DNA of 64,000 nt from Erythroxylum novogranatense. Its lineage: Eukaryota > Streptophyta > Magnoliopsida > Malpighiales > Erythroxylaceae. The notes below the pieces were generated by a model, which ran no database searches, had not been told where the DNA came from, and was given only the letters and a program-made list of their open reading frames with translations. The stretch is taken from positions 70,829,824 to 70,893,823 of the forward strand of contig CM057232.1 in NCBI GenBank assembly GCA_029891385.1, read 5' to 3'. Below, piece after piece: positions 34,018-46,494 of the stretch (position 1 is its first letter; every line of letters begins with the position of its first letter). Both the position numbers and the translations under genes were made by a program.

Positions 34018-35817
34018 TGTAGGAAAATCCCGGGAGGAACATCACATGTTCCAGCAGCGGAAACAAAAAATTTTTATTCCTGGGACCTTCCCGAAACCCA
34101 GGATCCCGGTGTCGGTATGAAAACTCAAACCTGAATAGCCAATAGAGACTATTTCTAAAGGTATCCACGCAGAGATCGAAACCTAACCGGACAAACCCTT
34201 TTGACCCGGAATAGCTAGAAATGAATAAAGCTCGCTAGAGCTTACCTCATCACAAGAGCTTGAGATTCACGCTGGCCCTTGCCTTGAGAAGAGAAGTAAC
34301 GATGATGATGAAGAAAGAAGACTTGAAAATCACCTTCAAACTTTCCTTACAACTTAAGGAAACTCTTTCTTCAAACCCTAAAGGGTATCATCTCGACCAT
34401 CACCACTAAGCCACCTTATAAGTATTTTTAACCTTTTAAAATACTTCCATAAGCTTAGGACAAATGGTGACTTAATGGCCTTTCATTTAATTAATGATTA
34501 AAGTATAAGGTTTGACTTTTCAAACCATTATCTCTTACCTTCTCCCAAAACCAACGTGCAAGGTGGCTATATATATAATAATTAATTAATTAATTACTTA
34601 ATTAATTAATTAGAATATAATTGCTAAGGTCCATCCAACTGGCCTGGCCCTACCTACCTCACGGGCCCCGATGTTGAAACAACTCCTAAACCTTTCTTAG
34701 CAATATCGATGTCGCGATCTCATCGGGACATATCCCAATCACATCGGGATCCAATTAATCCTAATGTTTCCATAATTGGAACTCACCAATACTATTTTAC
34801 TTGATTCTCCAAACACTCTTACGTGTGACCCTTTAGGTTTCCAGTTATGTTGGCCACTTAGATTAACAATTAATCGAGCAAGTCATGAGCGGTATCTAGC
34901 AACACATCATGACCCCAATCGACCGAAAGTAATCGGTTTGATGAATTCATCACGAACCGGATCATTTAACCCTTCCATGACAATTCATGTGCAATTCGTC
35001 CTTTCATCATTCTATACCCCACTTGGTTATGAGTATGGCTAATATGTCAACTCTTACTAGACTAAGTCTAGCCCAAGTGAAATCGCCTCGCTTGAGGACT
35101 CATTACTTTATACGCCCATGAAGACACTCTTCATGACATAATCATGCTCGCCGAGACTTAAAGTAATGATCCCGATAAGAGGTCAGGTATCTCTTACATT
35201 CTCACGTAGTGATGAACTTTATTGGCTACTCAATTACCTTCAATACCTCAAATCGCACCCAAGCACCATCCTATGAGTAACCTCCGAAGGCCACAAGGAA
35301 TGGAGTCAAAATACAGATCAAGATTCAAGATATCCTCGAGTACCTCAACTCTAAGGATACTTGCTCCATTGCTATGATGAGATTATCACTGACATGAAAT
35401 CCATGTGATGATCTCATGGCAGGTCATCCAATGAACTTACTACCACTAGTAAGCATCCATATGTCAACTCTAAATATCTCATATTTACAGCTTCGAGATC
35501 CACCGCTGATCCAATCAAGGAGTATGACATATGCTAGTCTGTGGGATTAATGATGTCCAGCCTCATTAATCCTATGACTAGGAAAATTTAGATATCGACA
35601 TAATTGCACATGATAGGAATCTCGTGATTATGATCACATCATAATTTCCTTCATCCTATGTCATATATCATGGACTTCATTAATTTGATTAAAGATCAAT
35701 ATCAATTTATAAAGAACATCAAATAAATGAAACATGTCTTTCTTTATTTATTCATAAAGTCTGCATGACTATGAACAAAAGCGCTAAAGGGATTGCCTTT
35801 AGGGCACTACTCTAACA
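34018..35817 (-). mobile_element. E 3' LTR (1800 bp)
   Basis: Plus-strand ends TGTAGGAAAATCCC and CTCTAACA. It contains (TTAA)-rich microsatellite around 34577-34612. Compared with the other LTR it keeps several GG pairs that the other has lost. Confidence 0.92.
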
Positions 35818-36470
35818 ATCTCCCACTCGACCTAAAGCCAATCGCCTTGGTATCTAATACCATAAGCGAGTACATGAGAATCAAAATTCTTCTGTGACAA
35901 TGGCTTTGTCAACGGATCAGCAATGTTTTGCTCTGTGGGAATCCTCTCGATCGCAACATCACCTTTAGAATGATCTCTAATCGATGATATCTCATGAGTA
36001 CGGTTTAGATCGTTGGTGAGACCTCGGTTCTTTTGCTCGAGCAATAGCCCCATTGTTGTCACAATACAACTGTATGGGTCCATCACAGCTAGGAACCACA
36101 CCAAGTTCAGTGATGAACTTCGATCCAAACAGATTCCTTTGCCGCCTCGATGCAAAGAATGTACTCGCCTTGGTCGTTGAATCGCCAGCCGCTCTTGTTT
36201 GAACTCTTCCAATCGACCGCATCGCCGCTCAGCGCGGAAAACATAACCCGACGGGATCCGAATCATCCTTGTCGATTGAAAATCGCATCCAGATGCTCGC
36301 CACTGAGATTTCCATCTCCATATATCAAGAAAACATCCTTAGTCCTTCGCAAGTACTTGAGGATATTCTTGATACTACCCAAAGGACCTCACCAGATCCG
36401 ATTGGTATCTACTCGTGACACTCGAGCATACGATACATCGGCCTCGTGACATAACATAGCATACATGATC
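35818..36470 (-). pseudogene. E RNase H domain, broken, with polypurine tract
   Basis: RNase H removes the RNA strand during reverse transcription. Recognisable pieces on the minus strand are SGYVF (36250 region), WIKKF-like FITELGVVPS, LYCDNNGAIA near 36050, EPRSHQRSKP and, in another frame, IPTEQNIADPLTKPLS followed by the terminal GIRYQGDWL at 35832-35860. The order is right but at least three frame changes separate the pieces. GGTCGAGTGGGAGAT (minus strand, 35818-35832) is the polypurine tract right after the stop, as usual for copia elements. Confidence 0.85.
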
Positions 36471-36474
36471 GATC

Positions 36475-37480
36475 CTACTCGCAGATGCATACGGATCCGA
36501 TCCATGCGAATCCTCTCATCTTGTGTCTTAGGACATAGATTTCGAGAGTGTTATCCCATGAGTAATGGAAGAAACCTCTCTTGGATTGCTCCATGCTAAA
36601 CCTCTTTAGCATCTTGTCTATGTACGATGATTGTGAAAGACCAAGCAACCTCTTTGATCTATCTCTATAGATCTTTATCCCAAGGATATAAGTTGCTTCA
36701 CCAAGGTCTTTCATCGCAAATTGCTTTGACAACCAAATTTTAACTGACAGATCAATGAGACATCGTTTAGAGTAACAAGATGTCATCTACATACAACACA
36801 AGGAAAACGATTGCATTCCCATTAACCTTTTGTACACACAATGCTCATCTCGATTTTGTGAGAAACCAAACTCTTTGATTGACTCATCAAAACGGATGTT
36901 CCAACTCTGGATGCTTGCTTCAATCCATAGATGGATTTTGAAGCTTGCATACCTTTTCGCCATCTCCGAAGTGAAGCCCTCTGGTTGTGTCATGTACACA
37001 TCCTCGCCGATTTCGCTATGAAAGTCGTTTTCACATCCATTTGCCATATCTCATAATCATAATGAGCGGCAATGGCTAGGAGTATTTGAATGGATTTAAG
37101 CATTGCTACGGGTCAAGGTCTCGCCATAGTCAATTCCTTGTCTTTGACGAAATCCTTTGGCCACAAGCCTTGCTTTGAGGTAATCACATTACCATCCATG
37201 TCGGTTTTCTTCTTAAAACCCATTTGCACCCTATAGGTTTTATCCTTCAGTGCATCAACCAAAGTCCATACTGGTTTATGTACATGGAATCCATTTCGCT
37301 TTCATGGCACAAAGCCAATTTTCGACTCGAACTTTTCGTAACCTCTTCATAGGTAGCAGTGCTCATCATGTTCTATGAGCAACACGTCATTCTGCTCACT
37401 TACGAGAAATCCATATCTCTCGAACAAGGCGATCCTACTTGACCTATTTAACTTCGTGGTGTCACGTAGGTTGAATCTAC
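36475..37480 (-). pseudogene. E reverse transcriptase, frameshifted
   Basis: This enzyme copies element RNA into DNA. The minus strand from about 37050 reads MANGCEN...EDVYMTQPEGFTS, a form of the copia motif that follows the first catalytic Asp, then KEFGFSQNRDEHCVYKR. The conserved YVDD box at about 36778-36800 is split by a frame change (one frame ends ...LCCM, the next begins MTSCYSKRC). It resumes with KQFAMKDLGEATYILGIKIYRDRSKRLLGLSQSS (in two parts of the thumb) down to about 36540. Upstream (37050-37480) only scattered pieces of the fingers are readable. Inactive. Confidence 0.88.
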
Positions 37481-38460
37481 TTCATCCGAATGAGTGACAG
37501 CCTCAAGTTCAGCATTGATGCGCTTGTTTTAGCATCTTGAACTTCTTCAAGTTCGACTTTGTTCCCATCGCCTTCGCAGAAGAAACTCTTTCTCTAAAGA
37601 CAGATGCTCAAACAAACACCTTTTGTTCCTCAAAGAAGGTAGAATTGATATCCCATGGTCTCTTTAGGATATCCTACAAACAAACACTTGTCGACTTTGC
37701 TTCAAGCTTATCTCGATTGAATCCGCTTCACGAAGGTGACAACCCCATACTTTCGATGAGAAAGATAAGGTTTTCGTTAGTCCACATCGATATGGAGTAA
37801 CATCAACTGCCTTAGAGGGAACTCTGCTTAGCAAGTAAACAAATGCCTCTAAGCAAGATACTCCCAAAACGATTTTGGTAACTGCGAAACCCATCATTGA
37901 TCGCATCACGTCCAACAGGTTCGATTTCTCCTTTCAGCCACACCATTGTCACGGCGTAAGGAGGAGTCCATCGAGATAAAATGCCATTATCTCCGAGATA
38001 ATCCAAACTGTTGGTCTAAGTATTCTCCACCACGATCGGATCGTAATGCCTTGATACTTTTACCAAGCTGGTTTTCTACTTCATTTCAATTGTTTCAACC
38101 TTTCAAACGCTTTGATTTGTATCTCATCGATACAAGTACCCATATCGTGAATAATCATCGATAAAGGTAATGAAGTAACGAAACCACTTCTCGCATGGAT
38201 GGACATCGACCGCATACATCCGAATGTATTAGGTCTAATACTCCAATCGCTCGCTCACCCTTTCCTCGAAGGGTAACTTAGTCATCTTGCCTAATAAACA
38301 AGATTCGCATGTGTCATATGATTCATAATCAAATGACCCTAAACCGCCACTCTTATGGAGTTTAGCGATGCGTGTCTCATTTATATGGCCGTCGACAATG
38401 CCATAAGTAAGTTGACTTTAGATTATCTCTTTTATACCGCTTGGTGTCATTGACATTTAA
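37481..38460 (-). pseudogene. E integrase, heavily broken
   Basis: Corresponds to D 62150-63060. Readable are NLKSTYLWHCR and LIMNHMTHA (zinc-binding HHCC region, about 38290-38420), the core around 38150-38270 (LDLIHSDVCG-like in mixed frames), MDYLGDNGILSR (about 38000), GEIEPVGRDAINDGF (37930) and the C-terminal part with SFSSKVWGC (37740-37760). Every 30-80 codons the frame changes, so no catalytic triad can be read continuously. Confidence 0.8.
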
Positions 38461-38852
38461 AATTGATTAGACATATCTAATATGTAAATACCATTGCACA
38501 ATGTACTGTTCCATAAAGCATTCCATTAAATTGATAGAACAACCATTGCTATTAAAATTCATATGGAATCCAAATCTATTCGCACAAGAAATGTATAATA
38601 TATTCTTTGTCAAACGGGTACAAAATAAAATCATCCAATTCCAAAGACAAGCCAAGAGGGAGATACAAAACATAGGTTCCTACTAATGCAAAGAACTCTT
38701 GCTCCATTTCCAACACGAGGTTCTACTTCTCCTTCATGAGTTGCCCATCGTCCTCGAGGCCCCGTGATATCATTACATATGTATGAGCCACAACCAAAGA
38801 TCAAATACCCAAATGTTGTGATCAAGAATAGATTAACTTTAATGACATACAA
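38461..38852 (-). pseudogene. E protease and pre-integrase linker, broken
   Basis: FGCGSYICNDITGPRG near 38770-38810 is the copia aspartic protease entry region; the DTG triad seen in D at 61786-61794 is damaged here (Phe-Gly before CGS). The following ANRFGFHMNFNSNGCSINL (38570 region) is the GAG-pre-integrase linker shared with D at 62005-62060. Confidence 0.75.
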
Positions 38853-39667
38853 ACTGAAGTAGTCGAGGCATCCGATGCCTTCTTCGCTTCAACGACTCAA
38901 GATAGACTTTGCAATTCGCCCAATGGCCATCTTTACCGCAATGAAAGCAAGTTCCTTTCGGGCGCTTCTTTGGTCTTCTTCTTGATGGCGCTTCCTTTGG
39001 TTTCTTTGCCTTCTTCTTCATTGGGTTCTTTTCTTCTTGGAACTGAAGAAGAAGAAGCTACTACCAAAGACTTGCTTACTATCACTCTTGATAGTCCGCT
39101 TTCACCGCTTGAGTAGATTGATCACCGGTATTGTAGTGGATATTTGGTTCATCCGATAGTTTAACACTAATCTGCATAACTGTTGGACAATCCAACCGAA
39201 TTAAGTCTATACTTAACTCATGATCCATTGCAAAACCTAAGACGGCCAATCTCTCAATATAGCCATTCATCTTCAAGGCATATCGCATGTGAGATGTCCC
39301 TCGAGCCATCTTTGTGGTGAAGAGAAGCCTCGAGGTCTCAAACCTTTCGGACCGGCTTGCTCGTCAAACGGCTCCCTAAGATGAAAAACTATAGTGTGAG
39401 CATCCATGGACTGCATCGCTTCGCACTCTGGTGACATCGAGGCAAGCATGATGTAAGTAGCCATGTCATCGCCCTTAGATGCTTATTATATGCCTTCGAT
39501 CATCATCGAAGCATCGACGGCAGTGCATCCGGAAGCGGAAAATCTAGGATATATCCTGCACCTTCGATCTCGAGAACTATTCTCGATTCCTTAACCACCA
39601 AGAAAATTCGTCCAGCTTAACTTGTTGGAATCCATAAGTTTGTTTAAGATTCACACTTGATGACATT
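38853..39667 (-). pseudogene. E gag, broken, with one zinc knuckle
   Basis: Capsid/nucleocapsid protein that packages the element RNA. A start at 39667 gives MSSSVNLKQTYGFQQVKLDEF, typical for copia gag. Then ASMSPECEAMQSMDAHTIV-like sequence (about 39430), MRYALKMNGYIERLAVLGFA (39290-39240), and a zinc knuckle CFHCGKDGHWANC (about 38910-38950), which has only three residues between His and the last Cys instead of four, consistent with a lost codon. Several frame changes; D 60940-61720 is the parallel copy. Confidence 0.85.
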
Positions 39668-39857
39668 TTCAAACAACCTACACGGATAGAGAGGAAGAAT
39701 GTTAGAATAGAATAGCTGCATAATCATAAGGACTTGAATGATATGCAAAAGAGCTCCCACTAGTTTAATAGAATCCATAACCCTCATTACTTAATCCAAA
39801 GAAACAAAGTGACATAATGTCCTAGTGGGTTGATATCCGATATTGCTAAGAATGACC

Positions 39858-40235
39858 TTGGGTTTACCCAACAAGTCACAACTTAGGTCAATCGGTGGGT
39901 GTCGAACATACCAATTGCATCATCGATAAACGACATCGAGAATGACCTCGGGTTTACCCAACAAGCCACCTTATGTCTCGGAGGTATCGATATACCAATT
40001 ACATCTTAGACACAACTATTGATCGATGCTATCAACTTGTTGATGTATGCACTTACATTGGGTATCAACTCTTTGATGCGCATACATCCGATGTATGCTA
40101 CCCAATTTCACCTCATCCACGCTGACCTTGAGTTTACTCAACAAACTAACGCCTAAAGGAAAACCAACCCATTAATCGAAAATCATATTTTCATGGTTCA
40201 ACATATCCGTATAGAGTGAGCTTGGGTTTACCCAA
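39858..40235 (-). repeat. Four copies of a TTGGGTAAACCCAA hairpin in the E leader
   Basis: Plus-strand copies at 39858-39871 (TTGGGTTTACCCAA), 39948-39961 (first T of stem changed), 40128-40141 (TTGAGTTTACTCAA) and 40222-40235. The 40128 copy changes both sides of the stem. D carries TTGAGCAAACTCAA and TTGAGCTAACCTCAA at the same place. Confidence 0.85.
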
Positions 40236-40429
40236 CAACCCATCCCTATAAGAACTCGGTTCTTACCATATTAATGGAAGGCGTTAGTTTTCATATACCG
40301 AGGAGGATTTAGAAACTCTAGACTCCAAGTCAAGGATCATAGTCACTAGACTATTTGGCATGATTTAGGTTTCATCAATCCAATCAATCAATCCTTATAA
40401 TCATCCATCATCCATCATCCAACTCGAGC

Positions 40430-40620
40430 ATGCCACATGTCGACTTACAACGTAATGCAAGTCGCCTTATGCTCCTCGCCACACACAAGTCGACTTATAT
40501 GATGCTACAAGTCGCTTTATGTCGTCGTCTCGCACAAGTCGCCAGATACTACTACAAGTCGCTTTATGCACAGATTTTGAACAAGTCACCTTATGCACAA
40601 AGACAAGTCGACTTATCCAT
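40430..40620 (-). repeat. Interspersed AAGTCGACTT palindromes in the E leader
   Basis: About nine copies of an ataagtcgacttgt-like unit, some decayed to AAGTCGCC or AAGTCACC, at 15-35 bp spacing. The same array is in D at 60090-60330 and outside the D LTR at 57059-57142. Confidence 0.85.
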
Positions 40621-41732
40621 CAAAATTTGCTATTTTCTAATCGCTAATTCCTCAATCAATGCAATTTCAATTCTCAACACCATCATACCTAGGGTAATAT
40701 TCAGACATCGATGCCTCAATGAACACTTCATCGATTCATGAATGCCTTAAATAGTTAAAGTATATGAAAAGCTTGAAATGAGTCAAAACTCATAAATATC
40801 CAAATAATTTAGGAACACCCAAATTCTCACCCTAAGCATCTCAAGCTAGTGTATACACTCAAAACTACTCCGCACTTGTCACAAAAATTGTGACGCCAAA
40901 ACAAGCAAGAAAATGAAATATACTAACGAGACACAAATGTGACCAATTCGGCATTCAAAAATTCTTGGAAAAGCAACTTCAAACAATTCACTTTGGAAAT
41001 CATACTACATTAAGATAAAACATTTTTAATCACATTAAAAATGCTGCAAGGCATTGGAATTGAAAAGGCAAACTCAATCAAGCCAAGCAAAACAGTCCCA
41101 ACAATTCTCACCAAAACTGTCCAGTTCTGTACATTGCTTGAAATGATCAATGAAACAATTTCAATAAATTCTGAGAAACTTATATAGGTTATTAAATGTT
41201 CTGAAAATGCTACCTGAAATTTTTCAGGATTTTAGGCCATCAAAAACTCAGTCAACCAAAATAACAAAGCCGATTCAAAATCTGTGTTCATCAGCACAGC
41301 AATTCCCAACAGTATAGAATAAATTCGTGAATAAATATCCAATCACCTTGAAATCCAATTTTCATGCTCACAGACATTCAACAACATCTTAGAGATATGT
41401 AGGTGAAGGAAAATCCAGAAAAAGATTTTTCTAGAATTTATTCTCGATTTTATACTCATACCTGTCCACAGAGTGTTTCACAAAACAGCATCTGGAACCT
41501 TAGGGAATTAATTAGCAAAAGTATATCAAATCAAATCGATAAATTCTCAAATTTCATAGACATATTCTCTAACATGTTATGAACAATCCTGGGCATAAAA
41601 ATTTCGAAAAACCTATCTCTATAGCAATTCGAAATCTGAACAGAATGCATGCTACAACATCACAAGCAATTAGGGTTTGTGGATCTAGCTTCAGCTAAAG
41701 CTTCATACACTACACCGCACGCCTGATACCAC

Positions 41733-43521
41733 TGTAGGAAAATCCCGGAGGAACATCACATGTTCCATCAGCGGAAACAAAATTTTTATTCCCGGACCTT
41801 CCCAAACCCAGGATCCCGTGTCGGTATGAAAACTCAAACCTGAATAGCCAATAGAGACTATTTCTAAAGGTATCCATGCAGAGATCGAAACCTAACCGAC
41901 AAACCCTTTGACCCGGAATAGCTAGAACAGAATAAAGCCAGCTAGAGCTTACCTCTGTCCTGAAGAGCTTGAGATTCACGCTAGCCCTTGCCTTGGAGAA
42001 GAGAAGTAACGATGATGATGAAGAAAGAAGACTTGAAAATCACCTTCAAACTTTCCTCACAACTTAAGGAAACTCTTTCTTCAAACCCTAAAGGGTATCA
42101 TCTACGACCATCACCACTAAGCCACCTTATAAGTATTTTTAACCTTTAAAAATACTTCCATAAGCTTAGGACAAATGGTGACTTAATGGCCTTCATTTAA
42201 TTAATGATTAAAGTATAAGGTTTGACTTTTCAAACCATTATCTCTTACCTTCTCCCAAAACCAACGCAAGGTGGCTATATATATAATAATTAATTAATTA
42301 ATTACTTAATTAATTAATTAGAATATAATTGCTAAGGTCCACCAACTGGGTTGATCCTACCGCCTCACCGGCCCCTCTATTGAAATAGTTCCTAAACCTT
42401 TCTTAGCAACATCGATGTCGCGATCTCATCGACATATCCCAATCACATCGATCCAATTAATCCTAATGTCTCCATAATTGGAACTCATCCAATACTATTT
42501 TACGGATTCTAAAACACTCTTATGCGTGTGACCCTTTAGGTTTCGGTTATGTTGGCCACTTAGATTAACAATTAATCCGAGCAAGTCATGAGCGGTATCT
42601 AGCAACACATCATGACCCCAATTGACCGGAAAGTAATCGGTTTGATGAATTCATCACGAACCGATCATTAACCCTTCCATGACAATTACCGCAATTCGTC
42701 CTTTCATCATTCTATACCCCACTTGGTTATGAGTATGGCTAATATGTCAACTCTTACTAGACTAAGTCTAGCCTAAGTGAAATCGGCCTCGCCCGAGGAC
42801 TCATTACTTTATATGTCCATGAAGACACTCTTCATGACATAATCATGCTCCGCCGAGACTTAAAGTAATGATCCCGATAAGAGGTCAGGTATCTCTTCTG
42901 CTCACGTATGATGAACTTTATTGGCTACTCAATTACCTTCAATACCTCAAACTGCACTCAAGCACCATCCTATGAGTAACCTCCGAAGGCCACAAGGAAT
43001 GGAGTCAAAGCACAGATCAAGATTCAAGATATCCTCGAGTACCTCAACTCTAAGGATACTTGCTCCATTGCTATGATGAGATTATCACTGACATGAAATC
43101 CATGTGATGATCTCATGGCAGGTCATCCAATGAACTTACTACCACTAGTAAGCATCCATATGTCAACTCTAAATATCTCATATTTACAGTTTTTGAGATC
43201 CACTGCTTGATCCAATCAAGGAGTATGACATATGCTAGTCTGTCCGGATTAATGATGTCCGGCCTCATTAATCCTATGACTAGGAAAATTTAGATATCGA
43301 CATAATGCACATGATAGGAATCTCAGATTATGATCACATCATAATTTCCTTCATCCTATGTCATATATCATGGACTTCATTAATTTGATTAAAGATCAAT
43401 ATCAATTTATAAAGAACATCAAATAAATGAAACATGCCTTTCTTTATTTATTCATAAAGTCTCAGACATGACTATGAACAAAAAGAGCTAAAGGGATTGC
43501 CTTTTAGGCACTACTCTAACA
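41733..43521 (-). mobile_element. E 5' LTR (1789 bp)
   Basis: Same termini as 34018-35817. Differences from it are mostly missing single bases or GG pairs (for example CATCGACATATCCC against CATCGGGACATATCCC), few substitutions. Next to the primer site, confirming minus-strand orientation. Confidence 0.92.
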
Positions 43522-44539
43522 AATTTCAAGGTGCCCGTGTTCACCTTGACTTGCTAACACACTAGACACTTACTTACATACTCTGCTACATCCCTCTTCA
43601 TGCCCTTTCACCAGAAATGCTCTCTCAAATCTCTGTACATCTTGGTGCTACCTGGGTGCATGGCATAAGGCACATTGTGTGCCTCATCCAAAATCTCATC
43701 CTTTACCTCCTTGCTATCTAGAATACAAAGCCTATTTCCGACTGTCATGAGTCCATCATCCCTCACTACTACTTCAGAAATCTTACCATTCTGAATTTCC
43801 TCTCGAAGCTTGCTCAATTCTGCATCCTGTTCCTGTAACTCCCTAACCTTCTCTCTGAGTATCGACCTCACTCGAAAGTTAGCTAGAAGGCAATTTGGCT
43901 CCTTCTTCTTCAAGCTTATCTTAATCTTGGCCATCTCTTCCAATAACGGAAGATAAACTATTTGAACATGGGTAATAGAAGACTTCTTGCTCAAAACATC
44001 CGCCACTACATTCGCCTTTCCTGGATGGTACTCAATCAGCAAGTCATAATCCTTAAGCAACTCAATCCACCTTCTCTGTCGCAAATTCAATTCTTTCTGG
44101 CTCAATAAGTACTTGAGACTCTTATGATCAGTAAAGATCCTCGTCTAAACCCTATATAGATAATGCCTCCTATTTTTCAAGGCAAAGATATCTGCTGCCA
44201 AATCCAAATCATGAGTCGGATAATTCAACTCATATGGCTTCAGTTGCCTTAAAGCATAAGCTATCACCCTGTCTCCCTGCATCAATACACAACCAAAACC
44301 CTTCCTCGAAGCATCACTATACACGGTATACCCCTCATCTCCAGAAGGCAAAATCAAGACTGGAGCACTTGTTAATCTGTGCTTGAGCTCCTCAAAGCTC
44401 TTCTGGCATTCATCACTCCAGATAAACTTCTGATTCTTCCTCAATAACTTATTCATCGGAGCAGCTATCATGGAGAATCCTTCCACAAACCTCCGTAATA
44501 ACCTCGCTGCATCTAGAAAACTCCTCACCGTCATCGTTT
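43522..44539 (-). pseudogene. A RNase H and integrase zinc-binding region
   Basis: From 44534 the minus strand reads [21 protein letters not shown] (end of the reverse transcriptase connection), [15 protein letters not shown], then RNase H with [16 protein letters not shown] (first Asp) and [16 protein letters not shown]. An in-frame TAG at 44142-44144 follows, then [16 protein letters not shown] (second Asp) and the tail [28 protein letters not shown] in pieces. Next comes the integrase HHCC zinc finger ([11 protein letters not shown], later KCLVC), with TGA for a conserved Trp near 43605-43607 and a TAG near 43555. Copia E cuts the gene at 43521; the core continues at 34017. Confidence 0.9.
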
Positions 44540-45295
44540 CAGAAGCGCCTCATCATCAGAGTATACACCGGGATGCCCGAAGGTCATACCGATACATACC
44601 CTACGATGAGGGTGCACTACGATTCGATCATTTCTAAATTCCACCTGGCATCAATATAATAAAGCTGTAATATCAAAATCGCTAAGTTTTAAAACCAAAA
44701 GATTCTTTTCATTCACTTCATAAAACCATAAGTACACAATTCTGTCATAATTACAACTGTACAGGCCCAAAATAAACAGTACCAACTCCTAACTAGGTCA
44801 TCCCAAAAGATCCCAGCTGACCCACCTGTGAGCCATACTCCTCTCGCCGGCACACACACAAAAGGAAAAGTCAAACTCTGGAGCTAGGAGTCACCTATCG
44901 TTGCCCTGAAAAATAAATGCAATTTTGGGTGAGTTTACGAACTCAATAAGAAACCATCATCGATGGTTCACCCAATTCATGCACTACGCATAATTGCGTA
45001 CAGATCAATACAATAACACATCCATAACAGCAATCATAAACTCACATCACCTATATATATAACTCGTTCCAAATTCTCGAGCCTAATTTGACCTAATTAT
45101 CACCAAATCCAAGTTATCCAAATCAAACCGGAAATATGTCATACATGTATGTATGTACTAATGCCTGTGCACTAATAAACATTGATCAATAAAATGGAGG
45201 CTATAAATGCGTATGCAAATCAAATTATAAATGCACCCAGTCTGAATTCATCCGAATTACCGATATGCCCTGCATATAGGTAACGAGATGTTACA
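44540..45295 (-). mobile_element. B 3' LTR (about 756 bp)
   Basis: Aligns end to end with 49924-50670; inner end GAGATGTTACA. Twin hairpin at 44930-44968. The outer few bases are diverged. Confidence 0.85.
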
Positions 45296-45318
45296 ATTCT
45301 CCCCTCCTAATAAAAATT

Positions 45319-46490
45319 TCATCCTGAAATTTTCTTACCTGACTGATCGAACAAGTGAGGATACTGCCTACTCATGTGCTCCTCAGTCTCCCAAGTCACC
45401 TCCTCAGTGGAGTGGTTCTTCCAAAGGACTTTCACCAATGGAATAACCCTGCTCTGCAACTGTTTAACTCGAGATCCTATAATCCGCATCGGCTCCTCCA
45501 CATAACTCAAATCACTCGCTATCTCAATCTCCTGAGCTGGAATCACATGAGTTGGGTCTGACCGATATCTCCGAAGCATGCTCACATGAAAAACAACATG
45601 TAACTGCGACATCTCACTCGGTAATGCCAATCTATAAGCCAACGGTCCTATCCTCTCAAGGATCTCATAAGGACCAATGTACCGAAGACTCAACTTGCCC
45701 TTACGGCCAAATCTGAAAAATCCTCTCCCCGGAGATACTCTGAGGAACACTCTATCACCCACACTATACTCTATCTCTCTCCGATGTTGATCCACATAAC
45801 TCTTCTGTCTATCCTGAGCCACTTTGATGCGACTCCGAATCAACTGCACCTTATCCACAGTATCCTGGATCAACTCGGGACCCTCTATCATCCTCATACC
45901 CTCTTCATCCTAGTAAAGAGGCGATCTACACTGCCTCCCATACAACGCCTCATATAGTGCCATCCCAATACTGCTCTAGTATTGAGTATTATAAGCAAAC
46001 TCACGAGGCAACATCGATCCCACGCACCTCTAACTCCATCACACAGCTCTCAACATATCCTCAATAGTCAATAGTCCGCCACTCGCCCATCCGTCTGCGG
46101 GATGAAAAGTAAGGTCAAGTGCAATCTCAACCCATACCGATCGCAAACCTCCAAAACTTCAAGTAAACCTCGAACTCGCTCGACACTATCGACACCGGAA
46201 CCCCATGTAGTCGCACAATCTCCGCCACATACTTGGCTAACCGACGAGAGTATCGCTTCCCTCATCGGGCAAAAAGTGAGCCGATGAATAATCGGTCCAC
46301 TATGACCCAGATAACATCATGTTGCCTCGGTGTCCTAGGCAAACCCATAATGAAATCCATCGTGATTCGCTCCCATTTCCACTCCGAAATGGGTAACGAA
46401 TGCAATCTCCCAATCGAGCCTCGTGCTCACCTTAACTCGCCGCACGCCGACACCGAGAAACGAACTCTGCCACTTGCCTCTTCATACCTG
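45319..46490 (-). pseudogene. B integrase, core broken, C-terminal part intact
   Basis: The C-terminal frame 45319-45897 is open: VGDRVFLRVSPGRGFFRF, GPYEILERIGPLAYRLALP, VSMLRRYRSDPTHVIP and a chromodomain-like tail VLWKNHSTEEVTWE. The core (45900-46490) is recognisable only in pieces, for example EIVRLHGVPVSIV-like and PQTDGR near 46100 instead of PQTDGQSER, with several frame changes. The catalytic triad cannot be read in one frame. Compare the well preserved core of A. Confidence 0.85.
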
Positions 46491-46494
46491 GCCA

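Larger units (their letters stand above)
39668..41732 (-). mobile_element. E leader between primer site and gag, about 2 kb
   Basis: An unusually long untranslated leader. GCCTGATACCA at 41721-41731 is the reverse complement of TGGTATCAGGC, a primer site shortened relative to TGGTATCAGAGC. Going towards gag it contains AT-rich sequence, the SalI palindrome array (40430-40620) and four covarying hairpins (39858-40235). No reading frame with a domain. Confidence 0.8.
34018..43521 (-). mobile_element. E: Ty1/copia element inserted in A integrase
   Basis: Direct LTRs 34018-35817 and 41733-43521, primer site 41721-41731, polypurine tract 35818-35832. Minus-strand order gag, protease, integrase, reverse transcriptase, RNase H is the Ty1/copia order. 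It sits between adjacent codons of A's integrase. No clear target duplication: left flank GCCTG, right flank AATTT. Coding parts are shattered by many 1-2 nt losses. It is the inverted relative of D on the right. Confidence 0.92.

Noticed and set aside
34577..34612. (TTAA)n run as possible origin or attachment site
   Set aside because: Simple microsatellite in the copia LTR, repeated in the partner LTR at 42286-42322 and in D.
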